A stretch of 64,000 bases of DNA, from assembly GCA_029990175.1 (NCBI GenBank), contig JARKIP010000065.1:7382501-7446500 (forward strand), in the 5' to 3' direction. The notes beneath the pieces are model-generated. The model ran no database searches. It was not told where the DNA came from and saw nothing but the letters and a program-made list of their open reading frames with translations. This document shows, one piece after another, positions 23,191-33,300 of the stretch (position 1 is the stretch's first letter; each line of letters opens with the position of its first letter). The DNA is from Petunia secreta (taxonomy: Eukaryota > Streptophyta > Magnoliopsida > Solanales > Solanaceae). The position numbers were made by a program, and so were the translations under genes.

Positions 23191-23337
23191 AATGTGTTTC
23201 TCTTCGAATGACTTCGTAATAGCCAAACTATTGTGATAGTATACAACCCTTACAGGCATTCTTCTACAAGTTGTGACATATGTTGTCATATTGAATGGTA
23301 TGTCCATTCTTATTGTTTCATTGTTCCTATTTCAGAA

Positions 23338-23802
23338 ATGGCTGAACAGGGACAAGCTCGACTTGCTCCAAGTGGGAGTGGTATTGGAAATCGAGCAAGA
23401 GGACAACGTAGAAGAGTACGTCGCCGTAGGACTTATTCTCGAGGACGTGAAGTCATACGGAATGTCCCCAGGGCGATGCAAAATTTGCTAAGGGATGAAA
23501 GGGCTATTCGAAGGGAGGGAGAAAAGAAACTTAAGGAGTTTAGAGAGTTGAAGATGGAACCCAATGATGCTATATGGGAGCACATTGACCTTTTTGAGAT
23601 AAAACGCTATGAACTAGGTCAATTTGGTTATATAATTGATGAACATGTAGCTCTTAGTATGTTGGCTGATTCACTTATAGAGCCTTGGAGTGAAGTGTTG
23701 ACTAACATGTATCATGAGACATTCTCAAAAGTGCCTTATTATGTTTATTTAAACGCACTAGAAAATGAATGGGAAAAAATATATGAACATGTAATGGCCT
23801 AG
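23338..23802 (+). CDS. Extra Arg-rich reading frame in the Copia leader
   Basis: An open frame of 154 codons starts at ATG 23338 (context aaATGGct, close to a plant Kozak site) and ends at TAG 23800-23802, 366 bp before the gag start. Residues 14-45 are very basic (RARGQRRRVRRRRTYSRGRE), as in a nuclear-localisation or RNA-binding arm. The rest is helical and acidic with repeated Trp, Tyr and Leu (EPNDAIWEHIDLFEIKRYEL ... LADSLIEPWSEVL), vaguely like the helical core of Copia gag. In a leader with otherwise many stops, an intact frame of this size suggests coding. An earlier in-frame ATG at 23233 exists but its extension is Cys/His-rich and unconvincing. Function unknown; a second gag-like or accessory protein is a guess. 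Confidence 0.55.
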   Translation: MAEQGQARLAPSGSGIGNRARGQRRRVRRRRTYSRGREVIRNVPRAMQNLLRDERAIRREGEKKLKEFRELKMEPNDAIWEHIDLFEIKRYELGQFGYIIDEHVALSMLADSLIEPWSEVLTNMYHETFSKVPYYVYLNALENEWEKIYEHVMA

Positions 23803-24168
23803 CTACATGTAACTTAGGTTGTTTCTCATTGCAATTAGTTTTTCAATTAATGAAACTTTGTCTTTTGTTTGCAAGATTAAATGTCATTTTATTTGTTTAA
23901 TTTTTTTTTATGTGTGGCAATTAAAAAAAAAAAAATAAGAATGACATGATATTGAAAATCTTAACGAGATACACACTATGAGAAATGATTTTATAAAATA
24001 TTAGTTGAACATTTAGTTGTAGATGATGAATGGAAACTTAGTAACCTTTCGATTCTATACTAAGTGTAAAATTAATATTTTATTTAATTGATTCGCCTAA
24101 GTGTGCATATCACATGCGAGAATGATGAGTAATAAATACACTTGCATTATTGTTTCATTTAACAGACT

Positions 24169-25440
24169 ATGGCATCAAAAACTATCATTGCTGACTTAAA
24201 CAAGGGTGACAAACTAAACGGCGAAAATTATGATATTTGGAGCCGTAAGATGTGGTATGTGCTGGAAGAGCAAGATGCTTTAGAAGCTATTAACCATGTC
24301 ATGGTTTGCCCAGAGGAGGGTAACACTGCCCAACATAGGAGGGATCTTGAGGCTTACAATTCTTGGAAAAAGAAAGATGCCACTGCACGTGGAATCATTG
24401 TAAGCTCGGTTGTGGATGATTTCATTCACGAGTGTGAACAATTCCCTACTACTCATGCCATGTGGGCACATTTGAGAGAAACATATGGGGGTACTACAGT
24501 GACCCGCCTTAGACAGCTGACTATCAAATTTGACACTAACAAGAAGCGTCATGACCACAGTGTCAAACAACACCTTAGGGTGATGTTAAACATGATAGCT
24601 CAACTCAAAAGTGCTGGTCATATTCTCTCTGATGAGCAGCAGGTTCAGGCAGTGATCCGGTCTCTTCCAAGTAATTGGGAACATCTGAAAGTAAACTTGA
24701 CCCACAATGACAGCATCAAAACTTTTGGTGATGTTGCTCGCCATGTTGAACTTGAAGATGAGCGGCTTGGTGCTGCAAAAGCTATACCCACTGCCTATGT
24801 GGCAGAATCAAGTGGTAAAAAGGCTTCAGGATTCAAGCGTAAAAATGATTGGAAGAAAGGCGGAAAGGGCAAGGAGACTGGTGAGGGACCCTCAAAGAAG
24901 AGAAACAAACCAAACCCTAAGAAGGGAATACGGTTCTTTAAGAAGAAAGACAAGAGCAAGATGAAATGCTACAACTGCCAAGTGCCGGGACACTTTGCTC
25001 GTGAATGCACTGAGCCGAAAAAGGTAGCATTTCAAAACGCATCTCTAAGTGCTACATTTGTTTCTAGCACTGTTTTATTAACTGAATCTTATCCTGTGTG
25101 GATTGTAGACTCAGGGGCCACCGACCATGTGACCCGTGATCGAGAAGCGTTTGTGGAGTACCGTCGAGTACCATCTGGATCAAGGTGGATATATGTAGGA
25201 AATAATGCGAAGGTTGAAGTCAAAGGTCTTGGCACTTGCAGGATTGACTTGCATGGTGGCCGTACTTTGATGTTGCATGACGTCCTATATGCTCCAGAAA
25301 TTCGACGGAACTTAATATCTGTGTCTGTACTTCTTAATTTAGGTTTCTGTTTGAACTTTAGTCGCAATGTTGTGAGAATTACTCTAGACAATGTTTTTTT
25401 TATGGTTCTGGACATCTTTACGATGGTTTCTTTGTATTGA
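24169..25440 (+). CDS. Copia gag-protease
   Basis: 423 codons from ATG 24169. Residues 1-200 are the Copia gag core ([51 protein letters not shown]). A basic K/G-rich stretch leads to the knuckle [14 protein letters not shown] (about residues 267-280), then the protease with active site [12 protein letters not shown] (about 313-324). The frame leaves the polyprotein in a T8 run at 25394-25401: one base lost or gained there moves the rest of protease into the next frame, and this frame stops at 25438-25440. It makes the particle shell, packages RNA, and starts the polyprotein protease. The gag part itself is uninterrupted. Confidence 0.92.
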   Translation: MASKTIIADLNKGDKLNGENYDIWSRKMWYVLEEQDALEAINHVMVCPEEGNTAQHRRDLEAYNSWKKKDATARGIIVSSVVDDFIHECEQFPTTHAMWAHLRETYGGTTVTRLRQLTIKFDTNKKRHDHSVKQHLRVMLNMIAQLKSAGHILSDEQQVQAVIRSLPSNWEHLKVNLTHNDSIKTFGDVARHVELEDERLGAAKAIPTAYVAESSGKKASGFKRKNDWKKGGKGKETGEGPSKKRNKPNPKKGIRFFKKKDKSKMKCYNCQVPGHFARECTEPKKVAFQNASLSATFVSSTVLLTESYPVWIVDSGATDHVTRDREAFVEYRRVPSGSRWIYVGNNAKVEVKGLGTCRIDLHGGRTLMLHDVLYAPEIRRNLISVSVLLNLGFCLNFSRNVVRITLDNVFFMVLDIFTMVSLY

Positions 25441-28205
25441 GTTGTAATCCTTCTACTTATGACTATTATGTGGACCGTTGTGTTATGGCATGTTCTTCTA
25501 GTAATAGAGATGTTGACATTATTACATGGCATGCTAGATTAGGTCACATTGGGCAAGATAGAATGAATAGATTGGCGAAGGAAGGACACTTGAGTTCTTT
25601 CTCGAAAATTGAAATGCCAACTTGTGAACAATGTCTTGCCGGAAAGATTACACGTAAACCTTTTGGGAAGGCTAAGAGAGCTGACTTTCCATTGCAATTA
25701 ATCCATTCAGATATCTGTGGTCCAATGAACGTGAAGGCAAGATCTGGTGCCTTGTACTTCATTACGTTTGTTGATGATTTCACGCGTTTTGGTTATGTTT
25801 ATTTGATTTCTCATAAAACCGAAGCACTTGAGTGCTTCAAACGATACATGAATGAGGTTGAGAATCAATTAGACAAGAGTATAAAAACTCTAAGAACTGA
25901 TAGAGGGCGTGAATATCTTTCAAGACAATTTATTGACTTGTGTAGTGAAAAAGGAATCACCAGACAATTAACTATTCCTTATACACCTCAGCAAAATGGT
26001 GTAGCAGAAAGGAGGAATAGAACTCTATTGGATATGACAAGATCAATGATGGCGCAAGCTAATTTACCTATCTCTTTTTGGGGAGATGCGTTATTAACTG
26101 CAGCCTATATATTGAATAGAGTGCCTTCTAAGTCAGTTCCTTCCACTCCTTATGAGCTATGGACCGGCCAGAAACCAAACTTGGATTATTTACGACCTTG
26201 GGGTTGTGCTGCATTCATAAAAGATTCTTTTAACAAGTTTGGTAAACTGGGTCCAAAAGGCAAGAAATGTATCTTTATAAGATACTCAGAACACTCCAAA
26301 GGGTATGTGTTTATTGGTGAATTGGAGGATGGAAGTGTTACTGAAATTGAATCACGAGATGTCACATTTTTAGAAAATAATTTTCCTAAGAAGGGTGAAG
26401 TAAAGGATGGAGAGCCTCTTTATGAAATGTTGAACTCAAATGGTCAGCAAGTGTCTTCTGACACATTTGATGATCTAATTGATCAAGAGTATGGTGCTGA
26501 TCCGAGTGGGAGCTTTTCAATACAAGATCCTTCTTAAGAATCTGAGTTTCAATTAAGAAAGAGTACCAGGAAAGGTGTACCTAAACGTACTTATGATATA
26601 GAGGATTACGTTTTCCTGGTATCGGCATTGGAAGTGAATGAACCAAATTCCGTTGCCGAGGCTTTATCGAGCCCTGAAAAGGATGAGTGGATGAAAGCAA
26701 TGAAAGAAGAGTTAGAGTCCATGAGAACCAACAAAGTCTGGGACTTAGTTGATCTTCCGCCTGAGCGTAAAGCAATTAAGAACAAATGGGTTCTGAAAAT
26801 TAAACGTAAAGCGGATGGATCGATAGAAAGATACAAGGCACGACTGGTAGCAAAAGGCTTTACTCAGCAAGCAGGAATTGATTATGAGGATACTTTTTCG
26901 CCAGTTGTGAAGTTTACCTCAATTCGCTTACTTTTAGCTATTGTTGCGCGTTTGGATCTAGAATTACACCAAATGGACGTAAAGACAGCTTTTCTCAATG
27001 GAGAATTGAACGAGGAGATCTACATGGAACAACCTGTAGGTTTCATCGTTAAGGGCCAAGAAAATAAGGTCTGTAAATTGAAAAGATCTATTTATGGTCT
27101 AAAGCAGTCTTCAAGGCAATGGCACTTGAGATTTCATAAAGAAATGATCTCATATGATTTTACTATGTTTGATGAAGACCATTGCATTTATGTTAAAAGG
27201 TCCAATGATATGTTTGTAATTCTTTCTCTTTACGTGGATGATATATTGATGGCTGGAAATAATTTGGAGTATCTAAAGATTATCAAGTCATGGCTTTCAA
27301 AGTCATTTGACATGAAAGATATGGGTGAAGCAGACTATATCCTAGGAGTTAAGATCCAAAGAAACCGTTCCAAGAAATTATTGAGTCTGTCTCAAGAAAC
27401 ATATATAAAGAAAATTCTGGAACGCTTTCGGATGAGTGAGTGCAAACCCATGGATACTCCTGTAGCGAAAGGTGAAGCTTTATGTCTTGAAATGTGTCCA
27501 CAGACGCAAAGAGAGAAGGATGAAATGTCTCGAGTTCCATACTCAAGTGCTATCGGGAGCTTGATGTACGCTATGTTGTGTACTCGCCCTGATATCTGTT
27601 ATGCCGTAGGTCTAGTTAGCAGGTATCAATCCAATCCTGGAAGAGATCATTGGAAAGCAGTGAAGAGGATATTTCGATACCTGAAAGGAACTGCAGATTA
27701 TTCACTGTGCTATGGTGGATCTGATTTGATGTTGAGAGGTTATACAGATGCTGATTGGGCTGGTGACTTGGATGAACGAAAGTCAACATCTGGATATGCT
27801 TTCTTACTAAATGGTGGGGCCATTTCATGGAAAAGTAAGAAACAAACTTGTATTGCTCTTTCAACTATGGAAGCTGAGTTTGTAGCTTATACATATGCAG
27901 TACAAGAAGCTGTTTGGTTGAAGAGATTCTTTGAGCATCTAGATATTGCAAAGAATCCTCAAGGATCGATAATTTTATATTGTGATAGTCAGGCGGCTAT
28001 TGATTTTATAAAAGATCCTAAGCATCATGAAAAGACCAAACACATTGATACCAAGTATAAGTACTTGAGAAACATAGTTGCAAGTGGTGAAGTTCCAATA
28101 CAATACATGCCTACACTGAAAATGGTAGCTGATCCTTTTACAAAGGCGATATCTAGAGACCAGTTTGAGAAACATGTTATGGCTCTAGGTTTGCGTAGGA
28201 TATGA
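25437..28205 (+). pseudogene. Copia integrase, reverse transcriptase and RNase H
   Basis: Frame continues from the T8 slip. Integrase: HHCC finger (WHARLGH ... CEQCLAG, 25525-25640), core with [17 protein letters not shown] and [13 protein letters not shown] (DD-E carriers). RT: HQMDVKTAFLNGEL, SIYGLKQSSRQW, LYVDDILMAG (27229-27258). RNase H: YTDADWAGD, STMEAEFVA, CDSQAAIDF and KTKHIDTKY; ends TGA 28203-28205. All catalytic motifs are present. The only interruption is TAA at 26535-26537 between integrase and RT, in a Ser-rich stretch. With the T8 shift, two lesions separate this copy from a full polyprotein, so active relatives in the genome are likely. Replication would take place in cytoplasmic particles and integration in the nucleus. 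Confidence 0.92.
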
Positions 28206-29264
28206 CTAAATTTATGTATTGTAGAACAATTTAAATGCTCATCTATATATATATTTTTGAGTTTGTATTAAATCTCATGTGCATGTGATGGAATTTATTT
28301 GTGATAAGTGTGTCGAACAAGTCGCGAGATCGGCTCTCTCACACGGGCGATCGCCTCTGACGTCGAGGAACGTGCAGAGATGAGACCAATTGGAACCTTG
28401 AATTGTACAAGGTCATAAATAGTTTAAATGGTCGGTCTTGATTAGATTTCAGACTTATGGATTTGTATATCCTATATGACTTGTTTCGTAAGCCAGATGT
28501 GAGTTTTTCATAAATTAATGGATCTGAGGATTGTTTGAAGAAAAACTCAGGTTAGACATTCAGAAGTGTCTAGATCAAGATCTGTACGGTGTTTATATAT
28601 TTAGAAATGAGACACACGCGCCAAAATTAGGCAAGAACACCGTAGCACGTGTTTCATACCATGTGTGCTGATCGACCAATAGGGTAATAGAAGAATGGAT
28701 CCCTGCTTCTTCATTGTGTGAGACCCTAAGAAAAATCAATTTGATTTTCATTAGAATACCCTTTGACCTTTTACTGTCTCTTGAAGTACAAATCTGTGTT
28801 GCTACTTTAGCATGTTACTAATAGCCACGAGTGATTCGGCAATGCGGTGCATGTCTAGGAAAGCAGCTGATTTGGGATGAATAGATTCGAGTAGAAAGGG
28901 AAGACAATTAGAATGATTTATAAATTAACTTATATTCACAGGTCGACCATTACATTTGCCATGAGAGTTTCAAGTGTAATTGTGATACTAAGTTAAATAG
29001 GAACTCGAGTTCGCCTCAATCGAGGTTGAGGGATCAGATAAGTAGCTACCAGAGTAGCGAATGATGTCTGGGGTATTGCGAGTAATAAGATCCTCATGTT
29101 AGTAGTGAATCCTTTTCCGCATGTGATTGGATTTCTTTATGGAGCTATTGTACAACCTTAACAGGTTTAGCTCTTATTAATGCTCGCAGGTCGCACGAAC
29201 TATTTGCGTGTATGATTTTTGTTTTTGTGTTGTGGATCCAGCCCACTATGAGAGAAGTGGGAGA
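28206..29264 (+). other. 3' untranslated region and purine tract of the Copia element
   Basis: Roughly 1.06 kb with stops in all frames between RNase H and the 3' LTR. It ends in agagaagtgggaga (29251-29264), the polypurine tract that would prime second-strand synthesis. No further gene seen. Confidence 0.8.
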
Positions 29265-29722
29265 TGTAAGAATATGGATCACGGGTCATGGGTCGCTCCA
29301 ATTGGGCTGATCCGACCCGGTTAGGAGAAATCATCAATTGTGGTTAAAGGAAGTTACCACATATTCCACCACATCTCCTATACTTCCTCCACTAAAGGAA
29401 TATGCAAAGGTGGGGGAGTGGGGAAGTGGGGGAGTGGGGAAGATAGTGGGAAGTTACTTTTTTGTTTCTTCCAACTTCTTTATATTATATATAAGAAGAA
29501 GAAACAAAAAAAAAGATACGAAGATGTAACTTTTCACTCTTCTTATTATTCCACCAAAAAGACACAAAACAAAAGGAAGGCATTTAGTTGGTGACAATTA
29601 AACTTTGTTTCCTAGTGATTCAAAGTAGACTTGGGCAATTGCAAGGTGATAAATACAATCTTCCGCTGTGGTGTTAACAGGTACACAATTCATGTTCCTG
29701 TTACCGTTATTAATTTCTAACA
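29265..29722 (+). repeat. 3' LTR of the young Copia element
   Basis: 458 bp, partner of 22248-22705 with four transitions. TATATATAA at 29486-29494 and G4 motif at 29412-29439. Ends TTTCTAACA next to the duplication gagag. Confidence 0.95.
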
Positions 29723-31370
29723 GAGAGAAAGGTGTGACTATAGTTGGCTGAGGCTCCCTGCAAAAGACAAAAGGTCTCCATTTGTTAACAAGTTTGGTTC
29801 CTCTTGTAGTAGTTCCGCTTTGGTAAAGGTGAAGAAGCACATTTCCAAGAGGAAGCCCCCGTTTGTTAAAAAGATTGGCAAAGAACTAAAGTTTGACACG
29901 ATCTGTAACTTTAGATCATGGGTTGACACAGATATTTTAATGGATGTTGTGTAAGGTTTTTATTAGTTTTCAATTATTCTATTTTAAGCCACTATTTGTA
30001 TATTGATATTTGACGTAATGCATTTTTTTGTGTATCCATAGTAATCAGATTTATGAGCCAAATGTCAATGCTCTTGAACAGAAGTTTGATTTTGGTGGTT
30101 ATGCTGTGGACAAGAAGGAGTGGTTCTTCAATTTAAATTACAATAACATTCCACTAGATACGACTATATGTCTTGGGTCTATCTTTACTGCCTTCATTGT
30201 TACCGTACATTGAATGTTTTCTGCATGTATACTGCCTGCATGCCTGTGTATACTGACTGTGTGCTTCATGTATACCAACTATGTACTACTCCTTGCCTGT
30301 GTACTTCATGTATATTGCCTGCCTATGTATACCGACTGAGTACTTTATGAATACCAACTGTGTACTCATCCCTGCCTGTTTACTTCATGTATACCAACTG
30401 TGTACTGTTCCCTGCCTGTGTACTTTATGTAACCAACTGTGTACTATATGTATACTGTAGCCTGCCTGTGTACTTCATGTATACTGTCTACCTGCTTGTT
30501 TTCAGCACTTGGATGTTAATTTTATTTTATGTGTGTACTCATTGTATATTTTATGGTTCAGCGCTTGGATGTTATCGTCTACTATTTGAGGAAGAGGGTC
30601 AAGTATGACAAAAAAGTTAGTAAGCAAGTTATAACTACTGATAGCTTATTTGATGAATCGGTACAGGAGTTATATAGGGAGTACATATCTCATGACAGAT
30701 CCTATGTGTTGATTAAGGATTCTCATGTAATAGCAAAGTATATACACGGTTGTTACAGTCTAGCCTGGTTGATGATGTTCTATTTCCTATTAAGGTAGCT
30801 GCTGAGGACTGGCATGGGGTGTAGGCTAGACTGTCTTTTAAAGACTTGTGCATCAATGTGTACGATTCTATGCCGTTTTCTGTGGCTGGAAATGTTGTAT
30901 ACAATGTTCAAATAATTTAATATGTGTATCTATATTATGCCGTTCTTTCTTTGTTTATGTGCCCTTTTGGCTTTTATAGGAGCAGAAATGACTTGTGTCC
31001 TCTTGGTGAAGTAGCATAAACAGATACTTTACCGATTGAACTTGAAAGAAGCATGGAGAATGTGGTTAATAAGTAAGTTTAACTTTAATAATTGATTGAC
31101 TATTTTATTTGCTTTCAATGTTTATGTTATTTATGCTAATTTCAATCTGCTAAGTAAGCTATGCGATACCACATGTGTTATGGTGCTTATCTTGCATCAT
31201 TTTTTATACTACATTCAAGAAAAGATTGTACCCAGTGGGGAGTATGATATTGAAGCACTACGTACTCGCTATGGAGTCCTTTTATGGGAATATGGTTAGA
31301 AGAAACTGCAACAAGATGCAGTTAGCGATGAATGGGGCTGATTTAGTAGCAATTATTGTTTAAGTTTTAA
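29723..31370 (+). pseudogene. DUF1985/Ulp1-like gene of the MULE, 3' part with peptidase domain
   Basis: A basic block (KVKKHISKRKPPFVKKIG, 29830-29880) is followed by an intron-like gap (gtaagg at 29952). Then come KKEWFFNL (30115), LDVIVYYLRKRVKYD (30562-30605), YIHGCYSL and, after a frame slip, VDDVLFPIKV (30765-30797), and KDLCINVYDSM (30840-30873). This order matches the C48/Ulp1-like domain of MULE-borne ULP genes. At the catalytic His region the sequence reads DWHGV-stop-ARLSF where the family has HWVLA; a Trp and a Leu codon appear changed. The tail EALRTRYGVLLWEYG (31255-31298) is the usual C-terminus. A Cys in DTTCVMVL (31165-31190) may be the old nucleophile. Ulp1 enzymes cleave SUMO-like tags; this copy is dead. 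Confidence 0.75.
30215..30495 (+). repeat. GTATAC minisatellite in a ULP-gene intron
   Basis: About eight irregular copies of a unit like cctgcctgtgtacttcatgtatacc followed by aactgtgtact, spacing about 35-50 bp. It lies between the KEWFFNL and LDVIVYY coding blocks and ends at an acceptor-like ttttcagcacttggatg, which recurs 56 bp later as ggttcagcgcttggatg. Confidence 0.75.
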
Positions 31371-31991
31371 TGTCTAGTAGGAAAAATAATTTGTCGTGTA
31401 AGTTGCTTTGATTTTAAGCACTTTCACATAACAATGATGTTTTTGTATACACAATGTTACTATGGTTCTTAATGTGTTGTGACTTTTGGGATGAATCTTG
31501 TTGATTTTAAATTTATGTTTTCACTATTATTTTTATAATTTCAGCATAGCCGTAAGTTTTTTCTTAGATTGCTTTTGTAGAGCTCGAATATGATGTTGTT
31601 GGGTTGAATGAGGTGTTCTGTAGATTAAGGACCTTTGTTATACTGTTATACACTTTGCTGCCACTGACATAACTGTATACCAACTAATGACAGGGTGAAT
31701 ACACGTAGAATACCGAATGTATACTAACAGTAGAATATGCTAGAAGTCAATTAATTACAGGCGAATACATGTTGCATACCACATGTATACTAAGAAGCAG
31801 AATATGTACGAAGTAATATAAACATATGTAAAATTAGTGTATACTAGATTATAAGGATTGAACTGAAACATAAATTTCTCATAAAGCAAAGATATCAAAT
31901 TCAACAATATTCCATAATAGTGAAGAAGTACCTGAAAAAAAAATCAAGACATTGTCAACATTTTTTCATTCCATGAGAGGATATCTATATG
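31371..31991. other. Spacer between the convergent MULE genes
   Basis: AT-rich, with GTATAC words at 31440-31870 and a two-copy repeat of gaatacAtg-type plus atgtatactaa units (31685-31800). No coding block. The last five bases (atatg) are the left target duplication of copy B. Confidence 0.65.
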
Positions 31992-33300
31992 TGTTCCTCC
32001 CAACGCACACGCAAGTATACGTGGTCCACAAGTAATAAAGTGATAAGTAGAGTATCGTTCCCACGAGGACTATTCAGGCTGAATCCTAGCAAACAATTTC
32101 TTAAAAACTATTGAGGGATCTTTTTCAGTGATGGTTGCGAAAGTTACTAACTAAAGGAAATAATTAAAAACAAGTAATTGAAGTCAATAATCGTTATCAA
32201 TAATGGAGAAACGGTCCAGGGTCAGAGCTACGAACAATCCAGTTGAGTTTTTCAGTTAATTCTACTTTTCGATTGCCTAGATTGCTAACTAACAGGTTAA
32301 TTATATTCGTGAAAACCTTTCGATTCTTCACAGTCTATGCAGGCTACTCCAATCCCTATATGTCTATGGGTTGAATCACGTGCACGCATAAAGCTAGGCG
32401 AGCAAGTATATGTCTATCCTACTCACAAATTGGTTCCCCGATGCCCAGGTTCACAATCAAGCCCTATTCTTTCTTATTTGCGTTCACAAGTTCCCACTGT
32501 CGAGTTCAACTTGTAAACTATTGATAGTGTTCAATTATCAGGCCTCGATAACCAAACAATTAGGCTCAAGAAAGAATAAACAATCAGTAATGGTAAATCA
32601 ATATATAGAAATCAACTTTCAAACATCAACCTTCATGTATTTACTCTAACCCTAGAACGAACAAACTATAGAATTAAGGAGAAGAATAAGAGAAAGAGAG
32701 AAAGAACTTATTTAGAAGACATCTAGGGCTCCTCCCCTCTCCTCCAAAACTTGCTCCAAAGTCTCGGCATCCCCCCTCCTCCAAAACTTGCTTCAAAGTC
32801 TGAACTTCCTTCTAAAACTAAGTAAAAGAGTATTTATAATGTTTACAAAAGTCTAGCAATTAGTTACGCCTAAGCCTAGACGAAATAGGACTTTCAAAAA
32901 CGCTCCAAGGGCGCTATAGCTGGCGCCCCGCGCCTCAAAATGCGCGCAACAAGTCAGAGTCCGTCGAATCTCGCACGCAACGGCCACGCCCCGCGCCACA
33001 AAATGCGCCAGGACATTGGGCGCAATAGGGGGCGCGCCGCGCCTGGCCAACTTCCTGCTTTCGTCGTTCGCAGCTTGTTTCGTTCCGTGCCTTCGTGTGC
33101 TCGATCCAGTCCTCAATCCAATTCCAGCCTTTTCTTGCTCGATCATGCTCTTTAAAGCTTCAATTGCACTTCATAACAACCTACAATCATACGATATAAA
33201 ATCAGTGCAAAATCACATTCATCAACTAGAAAACGTGCGAATAAAGTATCCAAACATGAGGAAATATTAAGTAAATATAGGCATAAAATGTCAAACATCA
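31992..33300 (-). repeat. 3' LTR of copy B
   Basis: 1309 bp. Minus-strand TATAAATA at 32831-32838 and a GC-rich GCGCC block at 32900-33045. Lacks about 26 bp present at 37960-37985 of the partner. Bordered at 33301 by ccaccccacactt, the purine tract on the minus strand. Confidence 0.9.

Larger units (their letters stand above)
22248..29722 (+). mobile_element. Young, nearly intact Ty1/Copia element, TSD gagag
   Basis: Complete 7475-bp element: 458-bp LTRs, tRNA-iMet primer site, 1.46 kb leader with its own reading frame, gag-protease, integrase-RT-RNase H, purine tract. The duplication gagag is perfect (22243-22247 and 29723-29727). The two LTRs differ at four positions, all transitions (0.87%). 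Only one frameshift and one stop break the polyprotein. Pol resembles the Angela/Bianca side of Copia, but I cannot resolve the lineage by eye. It lies in the same direction as the MULE gene it interrupts. Confidence 0.95.

Noticed and set aside
30168..30608. Cys/Tyr-rich frames of 60-82 codons
   Set aside because: They are translations of the GTATAC minisatellite in an intron, not proteins.
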